Below, in pieces: positions 16,756-24,634 of a stretch of DNA of 41,897 nt; within the stretch, counting starts at the first letter, position 1, and every line of letters begins with the position of its first letter. Origin of the DNA: Paenibacillus herberti (lineage in GTDB: Bacteria; Bacillota; Bacilli; Paenibacillales; Paenibacillaceae); the NCBI RefSeq assembly GCF_002233675.1, contig NZ_NMUQ01000003.1:204104-246000 (forward strand), read 5' to 3'. The position numbers and the translations under genes were made by a program. A model generated the notes under the pieces. That model searched no databases. It had not been told where the DNA came from and saw only the letters and a program-made list of their open reading frames with translations.

Positions 16756-16773
16756 GTAACCATTATGGTTACA
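16755..16773. promoter_or_regulatory. Perfect 9-1-9 palindromic operator
   Basis: TGTAACCATTATGGTTACA is an exact inverted repeat around one central base. It starts at the last base of the proposed -10 box and covers the likely transcription start, the usual place for a repressor site. The regulator is unknown; the ArsR product just upstream or a MarR/HxlR-type redox sensor are candidates. Confidence 0.6.
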
Positions 16774-16813
16774 GTTTATTGGCGGCCCGCATGCTGCCGG
16801 AAAGAGGTTTAAA

Positions 16814-17548
16814 ATGAAGGTTGAAATTTGGTCTGACTATGCTTGTCCGTTTTGTTATATCGGTAAGAGAAAATTCCAAGAGGCTTTGGAATCTTTTGAG
16901 CATAAGGATGATGTAGAGGTCGTTTATCGGAGCTTTGAGCTCGACCCTGGAGCGGAATATGCGCCAGGCACCAGCATTCATGAGCTGCTATCCCGTAAAT
17001 ATGGCATGTCTGTAGAGCAAGCCATCGCGAACAATAACAATTTGGGGCGCCAGGCTGGCGAGATGGGTCTGAACTTCAATTTCGATGCGATGAAGACCGG
17101 CAATACGTTTGATTCTCACCGCCTGATGGCTTGGGCAGTCGAGCAAGGCAAGGGAGATGAGCTGTCGGAGCGTCTGTTCAAGGCCTACTTTACAGACGGT
17201 CTGTTGCTGCAGGACCGTCAGGTGTTGGTGACTCTGGCTGGCGAGGTCGGCCTGTCGGCCGAGGAAGCGGAGCAAGTACTCGTTTCCAACCGTTATAGCG
17301 AGCTGGTGCGCGCCGAGGAGCAGGTCGGCTCCGAGCTGGGCATTCGCGGCGTGCCATTTTATGTAATGGACCGCAAGGTAGGCGTATCCGGCGCGCAGTC
17401 GCCTGCCTCGTTCCTACAAGTGCTGCAGCAGGCATGGGCAGAGAAGCAGGCAGGTGCTAATGCTCCTGCAACGGCTGAGCCCGGCGCGAACACAGCCGCA
17501 GGGGACAACTGCGCTGACGGTTCCTGCGAAGTGCATGCGCGGGATTAA
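16814..17548 (+). CDS. DsbA family oxidoreductase, FrnE-like
   Basis: A 244-residue cytoplasmic thioredoxin-fold protein of the FrnE/2-hydroxychromene-2-carboxylate isomerase type. The redox motif CPFC is at residues 11-14 right after the first strand (MKVEIWSDYA), with NTFDSHRLMAWA and the cis-proline segment GIRGVPFYV. No signal peptide is present, so it acts inside the cell, perhaps in disulfide exchange or oxidative stress. The C-terminal 30 residues are an Ala-rich tail ending in a second Cys pair, C-ADGS-C, which might be redox active; this is unusual and may be lineage specific. It is preceded by its own promoter and operator. Confidence 0.85.
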   Translation: MKVEIWSDYACPFCYIGKRKFQEALESFEHKDDVEVVYRSFELDPGAEYAPGTSIHELLSRKYGMSVEQAIANNNNLGRQAGEMGLNFNFDAMKTGNTFDSHRLMAWAVEQGKGDELSERLFKAYFTDGLLLQDRQVLVTLAGEVGLSAEEAEQVLVSNRYSELVRAEEQVGSELGIRGVPFYVMDRKVGVSGAQSPASFLQVLQQAWAEKQAGANAPATAEPGANTAAGDNCADGSCEVHARD

Positions 17549-17568
17549 CGAGCTCTCACCCACGGAAA

Positions 17569-17592
17569 TGCCGGAACGTGATTGTTCCGGCA
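17569..17592. other. Inverted repeat after the FrnE-like gene
   Basis: TGCCGGAAC at 17569-17577 pairs with GTTCCGGCA at 17584-17592 (9 bp, 6-nt loop). There is no T-tract; it could be a 3' stabilising stem or a weak terminator. Confidence 0.5.
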
Positions 17593-17615
17593 CTCTGTAT
17601 CCAGCATAGCCTAGT

Positions 17616-17662
17616 AAAGGGACGTCCTTCATTCCGCGAGCTGCGGTGGAGGGCGTCCCTTT
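17616..17662. terminator. Terminator between convergent genes
   Basis: AAAGGGACG (17616-17624) pairs with CGTCCCTTT (17654-17662), extended inward by TCC/GGG with one wobble; TCATTTTAA follows. It ends the FrnE-like transcript and abuts the 3' end of the opposing ZIP gene. Confidence 0.65.
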
Positions 17663-17666
17663 CATT

Positions 17667-18437
17667 TTAAGTCAGAGTATGCGTCATCGCGATCATCACA
17701 ATTAGGCCGACAATGAAGGAGAAGGTCGCCGCTCGTTCGTTGCCGTCCCCGTGGCTCTCCGGAATCAACTCCTTGTAAACGACGAAGAGCATAGCGCCGG
17801 CTGCGAAAGCGAGGCCATAAGGCACGATTGGATCTATAACAGCAACGAAGCTGACGCCGACAAGAGCTGCAAGCAGCTCCAGTAGTCCGGTGCCGACCGA
17901 CATTAACACGGCGTAGCCCCGGCGCATTCCTTGCGTAATCAGGAAAAGTGCGGTTAAAAAGCCTTCCGGAATGTTCTGCATACCGATGCTAACGGCCACG
18001 ATGGGACCGAGCTGAGACTCGCTGCTGCCGTAGCTGACGCCAACAGATAGACCTTCTGGCAAATTATGCAGCGCCATGGCTGCCAAGAAGAGCAAGGAGT
18101 TGCGATCCATCCCCAGCCATCCCCGTGAAGCTGCCGCCGAGCCAGACGAAAGATCAACCTGAGACTCATGTGAGGGATCGGTATGGGGGATGATGAGCTC
18201 CAGCAACATGAGCACGACGGTGCCTAGCAGGATGCCAACGGTGAGCGTGAAAAGATTCGACAGCTTAAGAGCGCTCGGGATGAGCCCATATATTGATGCG
18301 GCAACCATAATGCCCGCTGTGAAGGCGAGCAGGATATCTTTGCCTCGATGGGTAATATTAGTGAAGAAGAAGGCGGGCAGGGCGCCGATGACCGTGCATA
18401 CCGCCGTTGCCAAGCTGCCGAGAATGATTGGATTCAT
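17667..18437 (-). CDS. ZIP family metal transporter
   Basis: A 256-residue polytopic membrane protein with about eight hydrophobic segments. The ZIP metal-path motifs HNLPEG (in TM4) and QNIPEG (in TM5) are both present, and a short His/Asp-rich loop follows TM3 (PHTDPSHESQ). It resembles the GufA/ZupT branch, which imports zinc and other divalent cations. GAGGAGC precedes the ATG at 18437. Metal specificity cannot be read from sequence; no Zur-like site was noticed in the 66-bp upstream gap. Confidence 0.88.
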   Translation of the reverse strand: MNPIILGSLATAVCTVIGALPAFFFTNITHRGKDILLAFTAGIMVAASIYGLIPSALKLSNLFTLTVGILLGTVVLMLLELIIPHTDPSHESQVDLSSGSAAASRGWLGMDRNSLLFLAAMALHNLPEGLSVGVSYGSSESQLGPIVAVSIGMQNIPEGFLTALFLITQGMRRGYAVLMSVGTGLLELLAALVGVSFVAVIDPIVPYGLAFAAGAMLFVVYKELIPESHGDGNERAATFSFIVGLIVMIAMTHTLT

Positions 18438-18626
18438 ATAAGCTCCTCGCTTCGGAGCGGACTCCGGTTATCTCCCACTAGGGTATGCTTTAAATGACGG
18501 GTTATGCCAACGAGGGAAATATCGAGGCAATTTCCTTTTCTCTCCACCTTGATGGCGTTACAATATAGCACAGATGCTGCGGAGGGACGAAGCTTGCTGC
18601 AACCCCCTCCTGTGAGGAGAATGACA

Positions 18627-19250
18627 ATGCTGAATGACCTGATGTCCTACATGACAGAAGAGCGATTGCTGGAGCTGCTAGACCGCTATCGGTCCTTTGG
18701 GCCGCTGCCAGGCATTCTGCTGACTTTTCTTAAATCCTTCGTTCCCCCTTTACCAACGCTGCTGATCGTAGGTGTCAATGCGGCGGTGTATGGTCTCTGG
18801 GCTGGATTTCTGTATTCCTGGATTGGTCTTGTGGCTGGCTGTATGACGACATTCCTGGCTGTGAGAGCGGCTGCGGGGCATCGGATCGCCAGGCGCTGGG
18901 CTGAGAAGCCTAAGGTGCAAGCCAGCATGAGCTGGATTCGCCGTAACGCATTCAGCTATGTATTCATCCTTAGTCTGTTTCCAGTTGGCCCCTTCGTACT
19001 GGTTAATATGGCTGCGGCCGTCTCCCGTATGGGCATAGCCCGCTTTTTCACAGCGGTTGCTGTCGGCAAAGGAATTATGGTGCTCGCTGTTTCCTATGTC
19101 GGCCACGATGTCGGACGCTTTTACCGGGATCCGCTCCAGCTCCTGTACGTTTTGCTGTTCGTCATCCTGTCTTGGTATGTATGCAAGCGTATTGAAGCAA
19201 AATACATGAAGGCTCCCGAGGAAAATAAGACAGGCACGCTGCCTGCTTAA
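18627..19250 (+). CDS. TVP38/TMEM64 (VTT domain) membrane protein
   Basis: A 207-residue integral membrane protein of the VTT/DedA-like superfamily. It has the re-entrant segment LLTFLKSFVPPLPTLLIVGVNAAVYG and the second signature ILSLFPVGPFVLVNMAAAVSRM, followed by two hydrophobic helices. Such proteins are linked to lipid scrambling or transport; the substrate here is unknown. An upstream in-frame ATG at 18504 exists, but AGGAG at 18615-18619 fits the ATG at 18627. A stem-loop terminator follows, so it is a single-gene unit. Confidence 0.8.
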   Translation: MLNDLMSYMTEERLLELLDRYRSFGPLPGILLTFLKSFVPPLPTLLIVGVNAAVYGLWAGFLYSWIGLVAGCMTTFLAVRAAAGHRIARRWAEKPKVQASMSWIRRNAFSYVFILSLFPVGPFVLVNMAAAVSRMGIARFFTAVAVGKGIMVLAVSYVGHDVGRFYRDPLQLLYVLLFVILSWYVCKRIEAKYMKAPEENKTGTLPA

Positions 19251-19275
19251 ATCGGCGAGAACTTTTTTCTCCAAT

Positions 19276-19303
19276 CCTGACAGACAGCTGTCAGGGTTGT
19301 TTT
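19276..19303 (+). terminator. Terminator after the VTT gene
   Basis: CCTGACAG (19276-19283) pairs with CTGTCAGG (19288-19295) around an ACAG loop, followed by GTTGTTTTGTT. Confidence 0.75.
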
Positions 19304-19368
19304 GTTAGAGTAAAAAAGCCGCATTTTGAATCCGTCTGGAGGCTGATTTTAAGCCCTTGGGACCTGGC

Positions 19369-19374
19369 TATAAT
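19369..19374 (+). promoter_or_regulatory. Candidate -10 box for the DHA2 transporter gene
   Basis: A consensus TATAAT lies 51 bp before the ATG. The -35 at proper spacing (TTTTAA, 19347-19352) is poor, so this is a tentative call. Confidence 0.4.
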
Positions 19375-19425
19375 GGGGAAGAATGTGTCCGACAGTGAAG
19401 TCGGCAACAGACAGAAAGGAAGAGG

Positions 19426-21075
19426 ATGGAACGTATGAATCAAGCCTCCCGCAACAACACAGGCCTGGTCATCGCCGGGCTGCTGCTAGGCATGCTCATG
19501 GCATCGATGGACCAAACCATCGTGTCAACGGCTATGGGTACGATCGTAGGTGAATTAGGAGGTCTCGACAAGTTTGTCTGGGTTACCTCTGCTTACATGG
19601 TCGCCGAGATGGCCGGCATGCCGATTTTTGGTAAGTTGTCTGACATGTATGGCCGCAAGCGATTTTTTGTTTTTGGATTAATTGTGTTTATGATTGGGTC
19701 AGCCCTTTGCGGCATCGCCCAGACGATTGAGCAACTCGCGATGTACCGGGCCATTCAGGGCCTTGGCGGCGGCGCGATGATTCCAGTCGCCTTCACGATT
19801 ATGTTCGATGCTGTGCCTGCGGAGCAGCGGGGCAAGCTCGGAGGTCTGTTTGGCGCTGTGTTTGGCCTGTCCAGTATTTTCGGACCGCTGCTTGGAGCTT
19901 ATATCACAGATTATATCCACTGGAACTGGATTTTCTACATCAATCTTCCGCTCGGCCTGCTGGCTCTTGTGTTCGTATGGGCATTTTACAAAGAGTCACA
20001 GCAGCATAGCCGACAGGAAATTGACTGGGGAGGAGCGGCGACGCTCGTCGGTGCCGTTGTCTGTCTGATCTTTGCACTTGAGCTTGGCGGCAAAACGATC
20101 GGGGGTCGCACTTTCGCTTGGGATTCCGCGACGATTCTTGGTCTGTTCGGAGGTTTCGCCGTGCTGACCGTGCTGTTCGTCATGTTCGAGCTGCGAGCTA
20201 AAGAGCCGATTATTACATTCCGCATGTTCCGCAGCAGAGTGTACGCCTCAAGCAATCTGATCGGCATTTTTGCCGGAGCGGCGTTTGTCACGGCTTCTAT
20301 GTACATCCCAATCTTCATCTCTGGCGTCATGGGCGGTAAAGCGACCAATTCTGGACTTGTGTTGCTGCCGATGATGGTCGGTTCCGTCGTCACCGCTACG
20401 CTTGGCGGTTTCCTGATGACCAAGTTCAAGTACCGCACTCTGATGATTCCGACGCTTGCGTTGCTCGTGATTGGCCTTGGGCTACTGACGACAATTACAG
20501 CGGATACGAATATCTGGATCATGCGACTGTATATGGTACTGGTTGGTCTTGGCATCGGGGCATCATTCTCGGTACTAAGCAATGCCTGCATGTTCTCTGT
20601 GCCCGTACAGGATCGCGGTGCGGCGAGCTCGACGCTGAATTTCCTGCGTTCGCTTGGCATGGCGCTGGGTATCACAGTATTCGGTATTATCCAAAGCCAT
20701 CTGTTCAGCAAAAAGCTGGCTGACGCTCTTGGCAGCGGTGCTGGAGGGGAGCCTGGAGCTGCGGCTGGCGCGGATGCGGCTGGAGCCGGCGGTACTGCTG
20801 GTGGTGCTGTAGCTGGAGCAGCGGACGGAGCAGGCTTGCCGGGCTTCACGCTTAATGATCCCCGTGAGCTTATGGACCCGGATCTGCGCGCCAATATTCC
20901 ACCTATGTTATTGGAGAAACTTTCAGATGGACTGTCCTCAACGATCGTCCAAACGTTCGCCTGGGCGCTCATCCCGGCAGCTCTGGCGCTGTTCTTCGCA
21001 TTCTTCATGGGTAAAAGTAAGATGGATCCCCAAGCTGTCGCCGAGCAGGAACGGGAGTACGCTTCCGGTCATTGA
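19426..21075 (+). CDS. DHA2 family MFS multidrug efflux transporter
   Basis: A 549-residue transporter with about 14 membrane segments, the DHA2 (EmrB/QacA) drug:H+ antiporter type. Motifs seen are LLGMLMASMDQTIVSTAM in TM1, GKLSDMYGRKR (motif A) in loop 2-3, RAIQGLGGGAMIPVAF (motif B) and GLSSIFGPLLGAYI (motif C). Between the last segments is a loop of about 50 residues dominated by Gly and Ala (GAAAGADAAGAGGTAGGAVA), longer than usual and probably an expanded repeat. ATGs at 19426 and 19435 are both possible; AAAGGAAGAGG precedes them. Part of its 3' end is repeated at 22483-22533. Confidence 0.88.
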   Translation: MERMNQASRNNTGLVIAGLLLGMLMASMDQTIVSTAMGTIVGELGGLDKFVWVTSAYMVAEMAGMPIFGKLSDMYGRKRFFVFGLIVFMIGSALCGIAQTIEQLAMYRAIQGLGGGAMIPVAFTIMFDAVPAEQRGKLGGLFGAVFGLSSIFGPLLGAYITDYIHWNWIFYINLPLGLLALVFVWAFYKESQQHSRQEIDWGGAATLVGAVVCLIFALELGGKTIGGRTFAWDSATILGLFGGFAVLTVLFVMFELRAKEPIITFRMFRSRVYASSNLIGIFAGAAFVTASMYIPIFISGVMGGKATNSGLVLLPMMVGSVVTATLGGFLMTKFKYRTLMIPTLALLVIGLGLLTTITADTNIWIMRLYMVLVGLGIGASFSVLSNACMFSVPVQDRGAASSTLNFLRSLGMALGITVFGIIQSHLFSKKLADALGSGAGGEPGAAAGADAAGAGGTAGGAVAGAADGAGLPGFTLNDPRELMDPDLRANIPPMLLEKLSDGLSSTIVQTFAWALIPAALALFFAFFMGKSKMDPQAVAEQEREYASGH

Positions 21076-21143
21076 TCGATGCTCGACTCGGCTCTAGCGG
21101 GTTCCTCCAGCATGTTTTGTGCTGAAGTTATACTGTGCTTGCC

Positions 21144-21186
21144 AAAGGCTGCTTCCTGTCCGAACTCGGGACAGGAAGCAGCCTTT
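21144..21186 (+). terminator. Strong terminator after the DHA2 gene
   Basis: AAAGGCTGCTTCCTGTCC (21144-21161) pairs with GGACAGGAAGCAGCCTTT (from 21169), with a 7-nt loop and a T-rich end. The stem is 18 bp. Confidence 0.92.
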
Positions 21187-21295
21187 TATAATGTCAATCC
21201 CGGAGGCGGCCCAATTTCCGCTTACCTGTGGTAAGCTAGGGGAACGCTATCCAATATGCAAGCGAATAAGCACGAAAGAGGCCTGACGAATCCCT

Positions 21296-22456
21296 ATGCA
21301 ACAAGGAACTGCAACTCTCAAAGCTTACAATTTTATTTACTTCGCTCTGCTCGCCGTATTCGTCTCCTTCATGCCGGTCTACCTGGATCTTCAGGGCTTG
21401 TCCACGGTTCAAATTGGTCTCATCACAGGAACAGGCGGTTTTGTCACGATCATCTCCCAGCCCCTTTGGGGCATGATCAGCGATAGGATGCGTACCGTAC
21501 GCAAAGTCATGCTGCTGCTGACCGTTTGCGCTACGCTTACGGGTTATTTGCTGTACGGGACGTCCAGCTTCCCCATGCTGCTTGGCTTGGCGATGATTCT
21601 CTACTTTTTCTTAATGCCGATCGATCCTCTGTTAGAGAGCTTGAACTTCCGCACGGCGGAAAGCGCTGGTGTCAGCTACGGCTCGATCCGTACTTACGGT
21701 GCATTCGGTTATGCGGTCATGTCCCTGATCGTCGGGTATGTGATGACTGGTCTCGGCTCAAAAAGTTTAGGGCCGCTGTTCGCCGTTGTCGGCGTGGTAG
21801 GCATTATCATCTGCTTCAAGCTGCCGGATGCCAGGGCAACGGGCCAACCCGTTAAGCTGGCCAGCTTGGGCCAATTTCTGCGCAACCGCCAGACGGCGCT
21901 TTTCCTGCTGCTGATCTTCATCAGCGCCGTGCCGCAGCGAGTCAATGACACGTTCCTCGGCGTATACATTCGCGATCTTGGAGGTAGCCCAGAGCTACTG
22001 GGACAAGCTTGGTTCCTTGCTGCGGGCAGCGAAATTGCTGTTTTTGCCCTCAGCTTCTGGTGGCTGCGCAAGGGTAAAGAGCTCATGCTCATCTCGATTG
22101 CTGGCTTTTTCTATTTCATCCGCTTCTTCTTAAGTGCATGGATAACGGAGCCGTACGGGCTTGTGCTGCTGCAGTTATTGCAGATTGTCACCTTCCCGGT
22201 GTTCTACGCGGCAGCCATTCAATATCTGTATCGAATCGTCCCGACGGAATGGAAAGCAACCGGTCAGACCGTGCTGGCGCTATTGTTCTTCGGCGTATCC
22301 GGTATCGTCGCTTCCTATGCAGGAGGCTGGATGTATGATGCACTCGGCGGCAAAACGCTGTACCTTTATATTTCAGGACTTTCCTTGCTTGGCCTGTTGC
22401 TTGGCCTTTATTTATCCCGCAGCAGTAAGGGGATGCAAGAGCCGGTAGCGGAGTAA
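21296..22456 (+). CDS. MFS transporter (MFS_1-like / LacY-type)
   Basis: A 386-residue transporter with about 12 membrane segments. It shows FVSFMPVYLDLQGLSTVQIG in TM1 and loop, PLWGMISDRMRTVRK (motif A-like), and the SYGSIRTYGAFGYA segment typical of the MFS_1_like (PF12832) sugar/nucleoside permease group. The substrate cannot be assigned. AAGAGG lies upstream of the ATG. It is separated from the DHA2 gene by a strong terminator, so it has its own transcript, ended by a strong hairpin at 22538-22574. Confidence 0.82.
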   Translation: MQQGTATLKAYNFIYFALLAVFVSFMPVYLDLQGLSTVQIGLITGTGGFVTIISQPLWGMISDRMRTVRKVMLLLTVCATLTGYLLYGTSSFPMLLGLAMILYFFLMPIDPLLESLNFRTAESAGVSYGSIRTYGAFGYAVMSLIVGYVMTGLGSKSLGPLFAVVGVVGIIICFKLPDARATGQPVKLASLGQFLRNRQTALFLLLIFISAVPQRVNDTFLGVYIRDLGGSPELLGQAWFLAAGSEIAVFALSFWWLRKGKELMLISIAGFFYFIRFFLSAWITEPYGLVLLQLLQIVTFPVFYAAAIQYLYRIVPTEWKATGQTVLALLFFGVSGIVASYAGGWMYDALGGKTLYLYISGLSLLGLLLGLYLSRSSKGMQEPVAE

Positions 22457-22482
22457 CAAGTTGCAAGTGAATAGAAACACCT

Positions 22483-22533
22483 AAGCTGTCGCCGAGCGAG
22501 CAGGAACGGGAGTACGCTTCCGGTCATTAATCG
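22483..22533 (+). pseudogene. Duplicated remnant of the 3' end of the DHA2 transporter gene
   Basis: These 51 bp match 21032-21078, the last codons and stop of the DHA2 gene, with one substitution and a 4-bp insertion (a repeated gagc). The copy lies just after another MFS gene and, like the original, is followed by a GGACAGG-type terminator and an aggcgg motif. It is a non-coding relic of a duplication or gene replacement. Confidence 0.8.
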
Positions 22534-22537
22534 CGTT

Positions 22538-22574
22538 AAGCCGCCTGTCCGATTGTGGACAGGCGGCTTTTTTT
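22538..22574 (+). terminator. Strong terminator after the MFS_1-like gene
   Basis: GCCGCCTGTCC (22540-22550) pairs with GGACAGGCGGC (22557-22567), 6-nt loop, flanked by AA/TT, followed by seven Ts. Confidence 0.95.
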
Positions 22575-22626
22575 GAAATCCAATGCCGAGGCGGATGAAG
22601 TTGAGCTCTGGATTTATGGAAGTTTG

Positions 22627-22655
22627 TTGACTACACGTATGTAAGCGCTTATAAT
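22627..22655 (+). promoter_or_regulatory. SigA-type promoter upstream of the deoR/eut operon
   Basis: TTGACT (22627-22632), a 17-bp spacer and a consensus TATAAT (22650-22655). It is the best vegetative promoter I see in the window and reads into the DeoR-PHP-mgtC-eut gene string, about 200 bp before the first start codon. No terminator lies between. Confidence 0.75.
22640..22653. promoter_or_regulatory. CcpA cre-like site over the -10 box
   Basis: TGTAAGCGCTTATA matches the Bacillus cre consensus TGWAANCGNTNWCA at all but one position, and its core TAAGCGCTTA is a perfect palindrome. Its position overlapping the -10 box predicts repression by CcpA when preferred sugars are present. Confidence 0.65.
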
Positions 22656-22662
22656 TTAATGA

Positions 22663-22830
22663 AGAAACAACAACAATCAACATAAATCCAAATGGAATGT
22701 TTGTGTTAAGGCGGAAGCCATTCAGGCGGTCAGCGCAGTTGAAACGGCTGCTGGCGGGGCTTATTCGGAGGAGGACAAGGTTACGCTTGCTTCAATAATT
22801 GGCCATGTCATGCATTTTGAAAAGCCTTAA
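22663..22830 (+). pseudogene. Coding-like stretch without a start codon
   Basis: From 22681 to the TAA at 22828-22830 one frame encodes a normal-looking sequence (AIQAVSAVETAAGG, then KVTLASIIGHVMHFEKP) ending just before the deoR gene. Upstream in frame there is only a TGA at 22660-22662 and no ATG, GTG or TTG at a useful position. It looks like the 3' remnant of a lost gene. I do not recognise the family. Confidence 0.4.
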
Positions 22831-22852
22831 AAAATCGGAATAGGGTGGCGTT

Positions 22853-23632
22853 ATGTCTTTATCCTTTGAGAAGAGAAAGAAAAAAATATTGGAGTACGTG
22901 AGCAAAGAAGGCAAAGTCGAGGTGACGGTGCTCGCCGACGAGTTTAACGTATCCGCCGAGACAATCAGACGCGATTTGGAACGTCTGGACAACGATGGAA
23001 AGCTGAAAAAGGTATATGGCGGGGCCGTCAAAGTAAGAGCCGATTCGTCGGAACTGCCGTTCGAGCAGAAAACGCTGATCAATGCCGCCCAGAAGGCGGC
23101 TATCGGCAAATATGCCGCTGCCATGATCAATTACGGGGACACGGTCATGCTCGGCAATGGGACAACGATGCTGGAAGTGATTCGCAACCTCGGCGACCGT
23201 TCGGATGTAACGATCGTCACCAATTCGGCGCCGGCGATGCTGCTTGCGATGGAAGTGTTTCCAGGTCGGATTATTTTTACCGGCGGGGAGCTGAACAAAC
23301 ATCAGAAAACAACGTCCGGCCCGCTTTCTGAGTTGATGCTGGACCAGCTTAGGGTGAACAAAACGTTTCTCTCGGCAGGCGGCTTGTCGCTGAAGGACGG
23401 CGTTACGGATTACGAGCTTTCGGAAGCTACGATTTCCCGCAAGATGATCGAAAGAGCCGATGAGACGATTTTTCTCGCAGATTCGTCCAAATTTGGCAAA
23501 GCGACGTTCGCCAAAATATGTTCGCTGGATGACGTCTACTCCATTGTGACCGATCGCGAATGTCCGGAGGAATGGCAGAAAAACCTGAACGAAAGAGATA
23601 TTGAAATTTTCATCGCAGACAAGGAGGACTAA
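22853..23632 (+). CDS. DeoR family transcriptional regulator
   Basis: A 259-residue regulator. The N-terminal DeoR helix-turn-helix (RKKKILEYVSKEGKVEVTVLADEFNVSAETIRRDLERL) is followed by the phosphosugar-sensing DeoRC domain (MLGNGTTMLEVIRNL, IVTNSAPAML, FTGGELN, FLADSSKFG). The usual effectors are phosphorylated sugars. It heads the gene string leading into the eut genes and overlaps the next gene's ribosome binding site, so it is probably the operon's own regulator, replacing the EutVW system typical of Firmicutes eut loci. The ribosome binding site (AGGGTGG) is modest. Confidence 0.88.
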   Translation: MSLSFEKRKKKILEYVSKEGKVEVTVLADEFNVSAETIRRDLERLDNDGKLKKVYGGAVKVRADSSELPFEQKTLINAAQKAAIGKYAAAMINYGDTVMLGNGTTMLEVIRNLGDRSDVTIVTNSAPAMLLAMEVFPGRIIFTGGELNKHQKTTSGPLSELMLDQLRVNKTFLSAGGLSLKDGVTDYELSEATISRKMIERADETIFLADSSKFGKATFAKICSLDDVYSIVTDRECPEEWQKNLNERDIEIFIADKED

Positions 23633-23634
23633 CA

Positions 23635-24633
23635 GTGAAAGTAGATTTTCATTTCCATCTTGAGGAAGGCCCTTACTCCTTTTCTTGGCTGCAGAGAACG
23701 GCAAGGGCGCTGGAAACCGTGCCTGGGGAAACGAAGCCGGACAGCAAGCCGAATACGCTGCCATGGATTGAGCATACGATAGATCGACTGAAACTAAGAT
23801 TGGACGAAGGATGCTTCTCCGAAAGATGGCTGGAGGCGTACATGATCGAAGGCCAGAAAAAAGGGATTCAACGCTTCGGGATGGTCGATCATCTCTACCG
23901 GTTCCAGGAGTTCCGCGATTATTACGAGAAATATATTTTGATGGACGACAGCGAGCTCGGAAAACTTCAGCGTTACTGGTATGACCGGGTTCGCATTGGC
24001 TCGATTGACGAGTTCCTCACAGCCGCGCGCAACTTGCAGAGGAAGGGCTACCCATTGTCCGTCGGCGTGGAAGCCGATTATTTTCCGGGAGGGGAGGAGG
24101 AGCTAAAGTCTCTTCTGGACAAGTATGAGCTGGATTACGTCATTGGAAGCGTTCATTTCCTGGATGGCTGGGGTTTCGACAACCCGGAGACGAAGGAAAT
24201 TTATGAGAGCAAGGATCTGCTAGGCTTGTACAAGTATTTATTCGAGCATGTAATCAAAGCAGCCAACTCCGGAATGTTCAATATTATAGCCCATCTCGAC
24301 AATTTGAAAGTGTTCGGGTACAGACCGGACGAGAAGCTGCTGCTGGATCTGTATGACGAAGTAGCCGCCGCGCTTAAAAAAGCGAACGTCGCTTCGGAAA
24401 TCAATACGGGTCTTGCTTACCGATATCCGGTTAAGGAAATGTGTCCAAGTCCCGCGTTCCTGAGCAGGCTTCATGCGCACGGCGTGCCGATTACGCTAAG
24501 CTCGGATTCACATTTTCCGGACGATATCGGCACGTTGCTGGATGAGGCGATGGCGTTAGCCAAGCGCACAGGTTACGAAGAAATCGTGTATTTCGAGAAA
24601 AAGCAAAGAATAAGTGTGAAATGGGACGAGTGA
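23635..24633 (+). CDS. PHP-domain phosphoesterase (histidinol-phosphatase-like)
   Basis: A 332-residue metal-dependent hydrolase of the PHP family. It has the N-terminal HxH motif (VDFHFHLEEG), GMVDHLYRF, GVEADYFPG, DYVIGSVHFLDGWGF and the C-terminal SSDSHFPDDIG, together the trinuclear metal site seen in histidinol phosphatases. The GTG start at 23635 is fixed by AAGGAGG at 23621-23627. It begins 2 bp after deoR and abuts mgtC, so it is in the same operon as the microcompartment genes. A phosphomonoesterase role toward a phosphorylated amine or sugar is plausible but unproven; no his genes are nearby. Confidence 0.82.
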   Translation: MKVDFHFHLEEGPYSFSWLQRTARALETVPGETKPDSKPNTLPWIEHTIDRLKLRLDEGCFSERWLEAYMIEGQKKGIQRFGMVDHLYRFQEFRDYYEKYILMDDSELGKLQRYWYDRVRIGSIDEFLTAARNLQRKGYPLSVGVEADYFPGGEEELKSLLDKYELDYVIGSVHFLDGWGFDNPETKEIYESKDLLGLYKYLFEHVIKAANSGMFNIIAHLDNLKVFGYRPDEKLLLDLYDEVAAALKKANVASEINTGLAYRYPVKEMCPSPAFLSRLHAHGVPITLSSDSHFPDDIGTLLDEAMALAKRTGYEEIVYFEKKQRISVKWDE

Positions 24634-24634
24634 A

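Noticed and set aside
19986-21008. A 340-codon antisense frame opposite the DHA2 transporter gene
   Set aside because: Low-complexity translation mirrors the Gly/Ala loop; the plus strand clearly encodes the transporter.
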